Shown one piece after another: positions 11,677 to 23,834 of a stretch of DNA of 64,000 nt; position 1 is the stretch's first letter, and every line of letters starts with the position of its first letter. The position numbers were made by a program, and so were the translations under genes. Origin of the DNA: Myrica gale (lineage: Eukaryota; Streptophyta; Magnoliopsida; Fagales; Myricaceae); assembly GCA_963930655.1 (NCBI GenBank), contig OZ005609.1, positions 20,471,001 to 20,535,000 on the forward strand. Direction: 5' to 3'. The notes below the pieces were generated by a model, which saw only the letters and a program-made list of their open reading frames with translations, was not told the origin of the DNA and made no database searches.

Positions 11677-13059
11677 TCTAAGGGTAAGGGTGAGAATTTT
11701 ATCTAGTGGAAAACCAGAATTTTTTGTTCTGGTTTCGGTTCCTATACCCATTCCAGAATATATTTTTAAAAAAATTAATGTAGCTGGTTTAAAAAAAAAA
11801 ACATGACCTGGGTCAAAAACGACTCAAGTCACACGATAGTTCCTTCCCTTCATCGAATTCGAAAGTTCAAAAATCTCCCGACTCCCAACCCTGAATGCCT
11901 CCCAGCTGCCCCCACCAACGCCTAGCCACCCCCACTGAGTCCGGCCTCCGTCCATCGTTGTCGTCCGTCCCGAAATCTTCATCTCTCTCTCTCTCCCTCT
12001 CACTCGTGAGATTTCAGTTGAGTTTTGGACCTTTGGTGGTCGAATCTCTCACCAGCTCTCTCTTGAGGTGGAGTTTGTTAATTTTAGTTTTGTAAATGTT
12101 GTATTTTGTCTTCAAAGTGCTTTAGGGTTTGTTAATTTGATTTGAAGATTTTAATATGCTTTAGGGTTTAAGTCTGTTCATGTAATTTTAGTTGAGTGTG
12201 TGTATGTTTGCAAGACTGCACATGTGAGTGCACATCCTATGGCTTATGTTTCTTTAGCCAGCAGGCCCTGCAATCTCTTATTTCTTGTATATTGCTTGAT
12301 CTCTCCTTTCTTGTTGAAGCTAACCAGACATGATGCAATCCCTTGTGAGTTGTATGGATCTTTACATGTCCAGCAATGAAAAGAAAGAGAATGAGAACTT
12401 GATCCCATTGCTCGGTTGTCTTCTTTTGGAGGTCTTCATCGTTGCCAATAATACAAGTTTTAAGATATTATTATGGCTATGTTTGTTTATGTGTTTTGAA
12501 AACTGTTTTCGGTCTTAAAATCAATTTTTCATCCAAACATGAATACTTACCCTAAAATCCTTTGCAATCTCCAATAAAAATTTCCATCTCATCATGGACT
12601 TTGTTGTGGATGTGGGTAAGCTTTCTGTTGATCAATGGTTTGAGTACATGTTTTCTTTCTAAGTAATCAAAGGTTTGACTATGAATATTTCAACTAAAGA
12701 TTGTATCACGTAGTGAGAGTTGGAGATGTAAAAGACTGTCCCCATAGGTGCAGTTCAATGTAAGATAGTTAATGAAGTCTTTGAAGTGCTTTGGAACACT
12801 TAATATTTAAGATTATTCTCATCCATCTGTTGTCATAGTGTATTCTGTTTCTTTATTTGTGGGAATAAGCGTTGGTTACATGTTTTTTTTGCAAAAATGT
12901 TTGGGCAAAGTAAAAACTGGGCCTTCAGGCCCAGATATAGAATCAGAATTTTCAAGTTCCGTTTTCAAAAATTTCGGTTCATTTTGAAATGAAATTTCTT
13001 TCAGTGAGTACTGGAACGAAATGGTTTCATCCGTTCCGATACTCACCCTTATCTCAAGG
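11677..13059. mobile_element. hAT-like non-autonomous element 2
   Basis: The element spans 11685-13051 (1367 bp). The left end TAAGGGTGAGAAT pairs with the right end ATACTCACCCTTA. The flanks TCTAAGGG (11677-11684) and TCTCAAGG (13052-13059) agree at 6 of 8 positions, consistent with an aged 8-bp TSD. Subterminal words with GGTTTCGGTTCC and its complement occur at both ends. As in element 1, the interior begins with a CT-rich, leader-like stretch (11890-12010) and then T-rich, intron-like sequence. No transposase was found. Confidence 0.65.
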
Positions 13060-15005
13060 TTAACTACTCGCTTCGCTTGATAGCTAAGTTTTGATTCATT
13101 TTAAAAAATGGTCGTTACGCTTTAAATTAATTACGTACAGTCCTTTGACTTTACTTATTCGTCGATCTTGTACCTAAATCTTGCCAGCTCACAAACTTGG
13201 CATCCTATTGAAGATAAGAATTGAATTCAATGTATTTTGCAGACAAAATCAAATGCCTTACCGAGTACCACAAGAGGAAATTAAAAATAATAAAATTAAC
13301 TTATTGGACCCAATAGTTGCTTTACTTTAAAAAAAAATTACACCCGACCTTCCCAAATTAACCCCATTACCCTCTCATCGTCAATTTGTTCCTCAAAATT
13401 ACCAACCTTAGTGATTGAACTCCTTTACTTAAGATTTTTTTGAGAATGTGTCCTTTTTCTCTTCTATCAATTTTCAACGGTTAAATTTTTACTTTAGGGA
13501 TAACTTGTGAAAAGTAGAAGTTTGAGGGGGTAAAGGTTAAAGTGCCAAGAATAATTGTTTGGTCAAAGAAAGAAAAACATTGTTTGGAGTTACATTACAA
13601 ATAAAGTGGTAATTTAAAGAGAGAAAAAGTAAAAAAAAAAAAAAAAAAGGATAAGAATAAAATAAAATAAAATAAAAAAGTAAAAAATTAGGCGTAAGTA
13701 TATGTGGTATACGAAAGTTACAAATTATTCTATGCAATAAAAAAAATTACAAATTAATCCATGTAGTAAGGTTTTCGTTAAAAACACGTCCCTCCATTTA
13801 TTTTCGTCTCTTTCACTGACGAAATGTATGTACTAGTCAGCACTAACCACAACGTGTTACGTGTCCATGTAAATCTCGTAATTAACTAACATATGTAGTT
13901 AATGAAAAAGACAAAGATGGACCAAGATACATGTTTCTTAACAAAAACCTTATCAAATAGACTACTTTGCACTTTCTTTACCTCAGGAATTATTTTAGAG
14001 CTTTCTTATACCAATGGACGGTAGGTGCATTTATGTCAAATAAGAGTAAACACAAAAAGTTCAAACTAAAATAAACAAGGAAAACAAAATGAAAAATAAT
14101 CTTAAAAAAAAACAAGAGGGTGTAGTTCTCCAACCCATGCTGTGAGTCGAGGGGCGAATCTGTCCCCTAAACCCCACGCCCTCCATCTCATTCAATAAAT
14201 TGGATGCAATAATTTGCCATCTGCTAGTTGGTTTGGTTAGAAATCAATAAGGGAAAAAAAAATTAAATCCCTCTCCTTTTCTCTTTTTCATATTCTTTTT
14301 TGTCATGTAAAAAAGTGAAGTACGTGGAGAAAACGACACCATCCACTTGCGAGGAGAGGAGACGTCAATTTCTAATGTCGTTCTCTCTTGCTCCCCCAGT
14401 GACCATTCAGTAAATTCGAGGAAGGGCTAAAATCACTTTGGAGGAAAAAACAAACTTATCTACTTAATAACCCAAGCAAAACAATTATTTGTGTTTTCTT
14501 AAAACCAGAAGCATCCAAGATACCTTTATCGTACAATCAACCAAACCTATTCCAACTTGCACTAGAATTTTCTGTAAATACATCATAAACACACACATCT
14601 ATCCCTTTTAAATGCCCCCACAATCCATTATCCAGAAAGGAAAGCAAACGAGAGTCCCTACCACCAATATTTTTGGTCATATACTACTAGCCCCACCACT
14701 GATACTAGAAAAAGGAGGAGATCCGTTCTGCTTTGGAAAAATGTTTCCTGGACTTGACTATGGCAGAGAAATCAAATGCCACGGGGCTTTTCTTCCAGGC
14801 AATGACAACCACTCCTAGTTTGACATCATTCGGAAAAAGAATTGAACAGTTTCACTGACCTGATCCTTTCTCCGACAAGGAGTAGAAACTGGACAATATA
14901 ATAGCTATTGTCATGAGTAAGAGCGGACTATTACAGGATTATGGGACCAGGAGGCGCACTGGGAGTCGTCGATGGGCATGTGCTATTGCATACTGTTCTT
15001 GAGGT
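13060..15005. other. AT-rich spacer and bHLH gene 3' flank
   Basis: No gene is supported. There is a poly(A) tract near 13630-13650. The part from about 14600 to 15005 is probably the 3' UTR of the minus-strand bHLH gene. A 68-codon open frame at 14612-14818 has no recognisable similarity. Confidence 0.45.
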
Positions 15006-18000
15006 CTATGATGGGCCATTTGATTCAGGCTTAACCAGTGTCGGTGTGTCCGGTTGGTGTGTACGAAAAATGGCAGAAGCGAGTGATATGGGCATGATGC
15101 AAAGAGCCTTGGACTGAAGGAACTGCATGGCAGCTCCCATGTCTTCTTCCATCAGCTTAGCTACTTGCTGCTCAGTGCCATCATTTGACCACTTATCCCA
15201 AGCTTGCTGATTTGTTGCATCTTCAATACCCTCACCCTTTATAAAACATTAACAAAAGTAAATAGATAAAAACAACTATAACAATACTCCAGATAAAAAA
15301 AGGCCCCCAATCAATTGAGCCATTTGAACTGAATGGCATGTCAAAATACATTGAAGAACAGCAATAATACTAACATGCGGATACTGAACTAAAATATCAC
15401 TTAAGTGAAATATTTAAATATCAATGATGATCAGTATGTGTACCCCCTTTCAGTTATGTAAACGCCAGATTATATTTTCTACACAAAGTACACCATGCCC
15501 ATAGTGGGGATCGACAAGCATAAATAAAAGAAATCATAACATGAAGTAAAGCGCCAAGATTTTAAAGTTACTATTCTTCCAGTTTGCTACCTCAATTGAT
15601 GATAGGGGTACATCAGCTACAAGCTGAGCCACTGCACCTGCTCCACCCAGTCTACTCATGCTCAAAACCTGTTTCAATGTGGAAAAGAAATCAAACAAAC
15701 ATGTCATAGATCAAGAAAAGTAAAAAAACAAGCAAAGCTAAAAACCAAAAAAACAAAAACAAAACATATAAAGTAAGAAGGTGGTCACAGTACGGCTGTG
15801 TGAATCCTTTCCTGTTTAGAGATGATTCATTGCATACTGGTGATTCTGACACTAGACAACCCAACTTCAGGTTTGAAATCATAACTACTTGCTATAAAAA
15901 CAGCTTGAAATTATTCCTTCGAGTACAGCCATTCTAAAATGACTGGAAAATTTTAGAATGTAACAGGTATGTGGTTGGGACAAATCTTTGAAGTTAATTT
16001 GAGCTTAACTACTTGATGAACATTTAGGTAACAGAGTATTTATATAGCAATTCCATTTTGATTTTGAATGTCAGAACCTTGACTTGGAGCCTCAGGAACT
16101 TCACGTAATCCACAATTTCATCAAGCATGGCCGCCCTATCCGACTGCACGGGGTTATGGATCATTAGATGTAACGTATATGCAAGAGAATGACATATTTC
16201 CAATGAAATTGAGAGAACAAAGAACAGATAAAAGAAAAAGGAAGTGAAATCTCTATTACCTCGTCTTGCAAGGTTCATAAAACTCATGCCTATCACATAT
16301 TAAGTCAAGACAATCCAATCTAGTAATAAATATATCTTCCATCCAACCCTCAAATAGTTTCAGAATGTGATCACATGGCCTTGCATGGAAGTTTTCACAA
16401 TCCCCGTTATCCGCAAGGGTTATTAGACCTTGGCATCGGGCTATCAAAATCCCTTTCTTGTAAATTTTTTTATAGGAATAAAAACTCTTCTTAACTTTTT
16501 TTTCTCTATTCCAATTGAAGTAAACAGAACAACCCCTAATTGCAGATAACCTTAATGAATAATAAAAAGGAAGGCTATAAATAGCAGCACTGAGGATGAA
16601 ACCTTGTTGGCGCTGGGAACCAATTCCTGCAAAGCCTTCATTCTTTCTGCAATTCTCTCCCGACGTAACTGCATACAGAAGAGAGACGCAACACTGTTAC
16701 AGAATAATGAAATAGTGAAATTTGATAAGACTGACGAAATCATCACAATTAACAAAACAGTAATATCGATCTTAATAGTGCGAACAAAGAATAATATTGC
16801 TAGGAGATTGTCCAGGAATTAGCATCCATTATGTACTTGTCATCACTAACTTCCAATCTTTTATTATTTGGCCGCAAACTTGCATTTGATATCTCATAAA
16901 AGTGATCAATGAATCTGTTCTCCATATCTAATACCTCAGAGTAAAGAAGAGAACTGTGGGACACCACCATTGGGAAAGTAGCTTAGCATTTTTGAATGTG
17001 TGATAGTAGTCAGTCAAACCCGTACTCTTGCTGACAGTGAAACCACCTTATAAGTCTTCAAAATTTCCAAAAGTGAAAAATGCCCAGATGTTTTCCAACT
17101 CCATATTCTACTTGGGGATGACACTTGAACAATTTTACATGTGGGTGTACTTCTCATGCTGTGGCACTTTTTTGCACTACTTAAAAATTTATTGAGGCAA
17201 GTAAAACAAAAACATTGCAGAACTTTTAGGTTTTACTTGAAACTTGAAAGCAGTTCAGAAATTTACCCGCTCAGCAATACTATGGGGATCTGTGGCTTGT
17301 CCTCGTCTAGCACGCAGCCTGGGGCGAATGGCAGGTGGTTGCAGTGCAGCGGCAACTTGCCCAGGTGTTTGTTGGCCATGAAATTGCTGTATCAAGAATA
17401 ATGAAAGTGTCAGTTAATTGAATCAAATAAGAAAATGTAAGCTCAAATAAGAAAGTCAGCTGGCTTAAAACAAATTTTGAGTTAAGAGAAGTTGGACGGA
17501 TTAGCAAAAGACAAATAGGGTATTCGTTTATTTTCTAAGCAGTGTCTATTAAAATATATTAATAACCAGACGAGCGCAACATTCAACAAATTCAAACACC
17601 CAAAATCCCGCAGGAAAGTGTGCGAATTGATAAACAGTTTAGTTTGGCTTAACCACTTATAACAGTCATCTTCAGAAGTCAAGCATTTGACCTCTTCAAT
17701 TTATTTCTTTCTTCTGTTAAACAAACCAATTTCCCTACGACCCAAACAGAGGCCAATGTCTCAAACCCCGCAAAGGAAGGGCACAGGCACTGTACGACGC
17801 GCCTTCTTAATTCTTGAAGCGCGTGGAATGAAGGAGCTTCTCGTGTCAACATTTCAATCTCAATTTGTCCAATTGTAATGAAGTAAAGAAGAAATTGACA
17901 ACTTACCCAAAAAAAAAAAAAACAAACTGAATGACAATAGTTTTCCACTACAAAACGTCAAAAGGACCACAGAGTCCCTCAAATGCACAAAAGCCCCCGC

Positions 18001-20390
18001 ATGATTTTAAAAATTTACACATGCACGTGACTAATCTTTGTTTTATTACTCATCCGACACTTTCCTCCACTAAAAGAGCTGTGAACACGGCCGCTAAGCG
18101 CGTGCTCTTAGTTCACCACATATTCCCCTGACTTCCCAGACCAACCAACGACCGTAACCGGACAAAAGGACAAAAGACGAGAAGTAGAAAAGGCATGTGT
18201 CAGAAACAAATGACCTCCCAAATGCTATTATCTAGAAAAACAAAATTAAAAAATACAATACTATAAATCTTCGTGAGGATCAATTAACCCCATGTATTAT
18301 TATTCTTATAAAGAAAATTAATTATTAACTACTTTTCCATTCATAACCCATTTATTTTTTTCGCTCTAATTAACAAGTTATTTATTTATTTATTTGCTAT
18401 CTCACTTAGTTCTTGATCTATAGATATTCCCAAAAGATACAATAAAAAGATATTTACACCATTTTTTTAAATTATCATTTTTTAAACATAAAAAATAAGA
18501 AATAAATATAAAATCGATCCATATGATATACGCGAAAATCGAATTAGTCTGTCATAACAAAAACATAAAATTGATCTCTATGATTTCGAAAACAAAAGTG
18601 AGATCATATAGACCAATTTTATGTATTTGTTATCATAAAGACTAATTCGATTTTTGTGTATATCACAAAGACAGATTTTGCATTTATCTCAAAAAATAAT
18701 TCGACTACATTAAATTATCGTGCTTCCCAATTGATCAAATAAACTATCATTTCTGAAAATTCTCGGCCCATAGAATCTGATTTCTAGTGAGAGCCAAAGA
18801 CGAGACTAACACAATCTCAAGGACCAGATTTTAATTGAAATAATACATTATTTAAAAAGCCATATTTTTAGACGGGGACACGTTGTATATATCAAATTAA
18901 TTTGAAAGCATATAATATAGTTTCCTGCTTATTAGTTAGGCATTAACAATTACTATGGGCTCGAAAACTGGAGGGAATTGGATATATTTAGGATTAACTT
19001 TAGTCCTCGTGTTTACCTGGTGGAGTTGGGGTGGTGGCCCAGGTGGTGCTGTCGGCCGGATTGACTGGACTTGCAATTGTCCAAACGCTGGAAACAAACT
19101 CATATGCATCGAATCTCTCTCCTGCCATGTCCAAAGTACACAACACTCAAACTCACCCTTATTTTGCAGACAAAATATGTCCTTTTTTTTCTTCTTTTTC
19201 TTGTTATGTTTGTAAGGATGATGTGAAATTGCTAGGAAAATATGGGGAAGATATTTTGAAATCTCCAGCTAAAAGCTTGATGAAAATCTTCCTCATAGGC
19301 CCCAATAAATATCTGAAGGGTCAGGGTATTCCCAATTTTGGCCATATAAAAATTCTAATAGCCAAATTAACCCCATTTCCCACTCCCGTCTACAGTGTCT
19401 TCAGAAAAATCCAAACACACTCCCCATCTGGTGAGAAAAGCAAGGGAGAATTCGAACATCTCAATTTCAACCCTAACCAAATAAAAAATGACATGTCAGT
19501 CCTATCAAAACCAAACAGAGCCCTCTCTGGGAAGTGGGAAAGAGAAGGAAGGGGATATTTTTTTTTTTCTTATCAATTTGGGAGTGGGGGCAGGGGATTC
19601 GTTCCCGGATCAGGACCCTCGACGGCATGCCAGCTGAGCCAAAGGCTCGCTGACGAGAAGGGGATACTTGACATGACAATCTTACCCTTGACCAACGACG
19701 GGAATGATACGTCAGGATTGACAAAGCCGTTGGAAGTCCAATTTTTGACGCTCCTCTACTGGAGCAATAAGAGAAATATATGCTTTCTGGGAACGTGAAA
19801 TTGAGGGCAGACCAATCCTCTGCCAAAATCGAGCTAGCTTGGTCTCCGTTCGAATTAACAAAACCAGCCAAAAGAGTGAGGAAGAAGAGGAGGGGGACTG
19901 GGGGAGGACTGAGGAGAAGGAAGAGGTCAAACAAGTCTCTTCTTACCAGTTGACAAATGCAAAAATGGCATGCAAATCCCACCAAGCCAAAGCTAGCTCC
20001 CACACCCACATACAGAGAAAGAGAGAGAGAGAGAGAGAGGCTTACACTGATTCCAGAAGCAGCAGAAGAAGACCCATTATTAGGATTGTTATTGCAATTG
20101 TTATTACCATCGACAATCTCTTCTCTAAACCTCTCCGACCTCAAGAAACCATGCTGCTGCTCCAAGTTCAACCCCAAAGGCGGTACCATACCCATCCCCA
20201 ATCCCATACCTCTCAACCCACCACCGCCGCCGCCGCCAGACCCCAGCTGCAGCACCATGGGCATGGAACCCAACTCGCCCCCTCCATACCCAGCTGCTGC
20301 CGCCTCCTCACTATTCGTATATTGCGGCTGCACAGCCAAGATCTGCTCGAAGAAATCGTCCCCTAACCCCTCCGGCTGATTGCCCGCCAT
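15006..20390 (-). CDS. UNE12: bHLH transcription factor, UNE12/bHLH7 group
   Basis: This is a nuclear DNA-binding regulator. Exons in transcription order are 20390-20046, 19121-19017, 17386-17267, 16668-16603, 16143-16078, 15668-15591 and 15236-15006. All have GT/AG borders and add to 336 residues. I chose the start at [19 protein letters not shown]; an upstream in-frame Met (MCFLVGD, 20414) is not part of the usual family start. A glycine-rich run follows (about residues 52-75), then [10 protein letters not shown]. The bHLH region (about 172-236) reads [16 protein letters not shown] / [22 protein letters not shown] / [21 protein letters not shown]. It has the His, Glu and Arg residues expected for E-box/G-box binding. 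The C-terminal tail is [20 protein letters not shown]. The bHLH7 paralogue is the main alternative name. Intron 1 carries a SINE insertion. Confidence 0.93.
18502..18688. repeat. long fold-back (hairpin) repeat
   Basis: The left arm (about 18502-18582) is the reverse complement of the right arm (about 18603-18688) at roughly 85% by eye, including the shared word AAAATCGAATTAGTC. The loop is only about 20 bases. It lies in intron 2 of the bHLH gene. It looks like a fold-back MITE. Transcribed as pre-mRNA it could form a long stem. Confidence 0.75.
19548..19666 (-). mobile_element. short tRNA-derived SINE in bHLH intron 1
   Basis: The insert 19558-19656 reads on the minus strand. It has an exact A-box match TGGCTCAGCTGG (complement of 19630-19641), a B-box-like GGAACGAATCC (complement of 19595-19605; 9 of 11 to GGTTCGANNCC) and an A-rich 3' tail (T run on + near 19558-19569). 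It is flanked by a 10-bp direct repeat GAAGGGGATA (19548-19557 and 19657-19666). Box spacing, tail and TSD together support a SINE of only about 99 bp. Confidence 0.85.
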
Positions 20391-23300
20391 ATTATCACCC
20401 ACAAGGAAACACAAATAGGATTCTGTGTAATCTTACAAACCTTCCAAAAAAAAGAGTAGGCTTCTCGAAGGATACAGGCTGTATAGATGTTTCTGGCTAT
20501 GGTACTGTGTTTATACGTGCGTGTTTCTGTTTTTGTCTACTTTCTTTGATTTGGCTCTAGAGGGAAGTTTAAGAAGTAGCCAGGGAGAGAATTTTGGGAG
20601 GCCGAGAAAGGTTGTGGTGTTGGGGAAATGGGTGGCAGATCCGTAGCCCGATAACCCGCAAAGGGGATTGAGGGTTCCAAGGAATGGTTAAAACAAAGTA
20701 TAGAGGGAGAGAGCTCGTCTGAAAATCACTCGCTCTTTTTGCTGGGTTTCTTTTTTCGGCTTTTGGGTCTGACTAGCGAGTGATCTCAGCTCTGTCCCAA
20801 GTAATTGGTTTAAAGGCAGAACGGGTACAGAGACGAATGGGAAAGTTGGATCCTTTTTAATTTATTTTTTTATGAGTGCGCAGTGGAGCCAATAGTCCTA
20901 CGCGCTTTGCAGAGGACGTGGTTTATATTTCGGTTTTTCTTCTTGCACATCGGAACTCCTCACCTCCATAGTTATGGCCTTCTGTAACTTTTTTAAATTT
21001 ATTTCATATGCTGAGCGGCTTCTTTTGTTCCGCAATTAAGATCTGGACAATTATCCTTTCGATTTTTCCTCTGAATTCGGAGTTTATGTTTGGATCAATT
21101 AATGTTGTAAGATTATAAGTTCTTTTTTGTTACAAGGGATTGAAAATATGTCCAACCTTCATACCTTGTGTGTTCTGATCTAAAAGAACCTAAATATCTT
21201 TAAATATATATATCATCGCCACAAAATTTCTTCACCTTGCTATTAGATCTCTCACATCCTCCACATGTTTAATATCTTAATTTGGACAGTTCTTTCACTA
21301 ATTTTTTGTATTATTATTATTATTATTATTACACTATACATCTGTCATTTGAGGCAAATAGTATAAAAGCAATTAAATTGGCAGCAACAAAGAAGCTGTA
21401 TTTTTCTTAATTTTTGATAAGAGTTGAACATCTCTAATTATATAAAGAATAGGGATGACCATTAATTAATTTATTTTGCATAAAAATAATTGAAGTTCAA
21501 AGATATGTATGGTCCCTTGGAATGGACTATTTTTTCACGGGATTTAGGGATAACCCCACCAGCAGCCTATAGCGTATGAAGAAAAGGCAAGTCTTGAAAG
21601 CGCGTGAATCGTTTTCTATAATTTCATGTAATATGGTATATGGCTAAATTACGAATTTAGACACTTTTTCCTTTTCTTTTTTCCTTTTTTAATACTAAAA
21701 TTAGGAAAATACATTAGGTGAGGATAATAGATAGACATAGAACCCCAGTGGGCCATTTGGGGATGTTGTGGTTAACAAGCTATTGTCAAACTTTCTCCAC
21801 TCATAATTACTTATTAGACCTAAATGATAATGCTACAACTCATAATTAAATAGCCCGATTGGAACATGCCCCACGAGATGTCTATCTTCATCCGTGTTTC
21901 AATTGACTCGTCACTTATACTGAGGGAAAAAGAAGAAGAAAAAAAGTAACTCCAAATGTACAATCTCATGAAATTTGTCACAAAAATTGAATAAGGACAG
22001 AGATCTTTAATTGTGTATGTTGTATTCTTCCAAACTTTAGATAAATAGTCGAGCTATGAGATAATGACAATTCGTAGGCCTTAATTAGTTAAACCTAATT
22101 AGACAACAACTAAAAAGGCTCCCATGGATAAACTCATTGCCAAGAAGTCGCTCATCCTTAATTGCCAGAACTGCCTCGAAATTGTTAACATAGATTACAT
22201 GTTTTTCTCTTCCGAGAAAGTGACAGAAATAAAGATCTTCCTTTTTTAGCCATGGAATATACAAAAGGGTACTGCCACTTGATCCTATAAAAAATATACC
22301 GTAGTCTCAATGGCAGTGGTTTCAAACTTTACAACTATACTAGTGAAAAGGAACATCACATGCTTTTTTAACTACGACAAAAACAAATGCAGAAAAAAAA
22401 AAGTTGGGTCATGTTAGGTGAATTGATTGGGATGGACTTGGGCCCAGAGGATATGATGAATAAAATTCCTCACTTATTCAAAATAAATCAACTTCTTGTC
22501 TCCCCACAGTCAAATAAGGCACACAGATGACACATGGATCAAACTCAGATATCATCTCTGCTCTGATTTTCACTATTAGGTGAGTATATGGGCGCCGACA
22601 CAACAAGACACTTCAGATATGACCTGAGCTTTTAGATGATTACAACTGAAGGCCGATTAGTACTGTTTATCTTCAAGACTGACCATGATTATCTATTAAT
22701 TCTATTATGTTAATTGCTCTTTAAATTTTTATAAATTTTTCCTTCTTATGGGTTAATTACACTTTACACTAACGTGATTTAGAGGTACCGACATTTTGCA
22801 TTTCGTTTTTTAAATTTTAAAACATACTCACTTAAGTTTGAGACTTCTTTCAATTTTCACTCTGTCGTCTATTTATCCGTTATTTCGAATAGTAAAGTCA
22901 GTCACATGTTCTGCACGTAACTCATTTGTCTATTTTGCCTCAATATTCAAATGTATCACATTCTTTTATTTTTGAAACATTTTACACCCACGTGTTCATA
23001 TGGTTAACTTTTCCATCCGAAATAAAGGATAAATTGACGGAAAGTGCAAAGTATCAATACCCTCACACCACGAGTCATGAGTAAAAATGAAAGTGTCAAT
23101 ACCCTCAATTCATTCACGTAAAATATAATTAAGTTCTTTTTTTCCCTTTCATGGGCAACCAGTCCAGTTGAACCCCATCCTAATATTTTGATGTAGGACA
23201 CACCGGTGACCGATTTTTTTTTTTAGAGACACCGGTGACCGGACAGCCATGCGCTCCAACTAGGTGACAGCATTTGAGGCGTGATACAGAACTTTCATGG

Positions 23301-23834
23301 TCAAAATAGATTAAGAAGAAAAAGAAAAATTCTAGGCTTGAGATTGTTCTCAAGAAGAATATAGAAAATGTTGGCCTTGGAATATAGTTCATGCGCCCTG
23401 ACCACTTTTCTTTCTAATAACTTTGGACTAATTTTTTTTATTTTTTAAAAGGTCATTTCCACTAATTTTAAGCTCTAGGTACCCTTTTGTCACAACCACG
23501 ACCTTAATCACGAATGCAATTTCTTACAACGGTAGCAGATATTTTGCTGTACTGGAAAAGGAATTTTAAAGATCCTCGGGCTTGATTCCTACTTGTACTC
23601 GGGAAAATATCTGAAAAAGAGAAAAATAAGAGATGTTTCGAGGTTGTGGTGTGTCCATGAAGTTTTTGACAGGCAATTTTTTGCGGTCCTTATTCTTGTG
23701 GGTGAATGTAATGTTGAGCTTTCCCTTTTCAGAGTTTTTGGATTTCATTAATTTTCTAGATTGTCTGGTCTAGGGGCTTCATAGTCCTTTGTACTGTTTC
23801 TTCTATTCCCTTTTCTTTCAATAAAACTGTCTTA
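20391..23834. other. AT-rich intergenic region upstream of the bHLH gene
   Basis: The first few hundred bases are the probable promoter and 5' leader of the bHLH gene. The rest is AT-rich with an (ATT)n run near 21309-21331. From about 22745 to 23110 there is a repeat-like stretch starting GGGTTAATTACACTTTACAC that resembles sequence at 56190-56625. The last part (23560-23830) ends in TTTCAATAAAACTGTCTTA, like the 3' end of a plant LINE or processed transcript. No gene is supported. Confidence 0.45.
22745..23115. repeat. decayed dispersed repeat, copy 1
   Basis: It starts near GGGTTAATTACACTTTACAC and contains the ordered words TTTTGCCTCAATATTCAAA, CATGTTCTGCA and CTCATTTGTC. The same order is seen at 56190-56625, in a more diverged form. 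Ends and TSD are not resolved. Confidence 0.45.

Noticed and set aside
14612..14818. 68-codon frame MPPQSIIQKGKQ...
   Set aside because: It lies antisense to the probable 3' UTR of the bHLH gene and has no recognisable similarity.
19473..20045. Extension of the bHLH exon 1 frame into VSLSLSLSL and beyond
   Set aside because: The (AG)n tract lies after a good splice donor, and the family protein continues in the exon at 19121. The extension is intron read-through.
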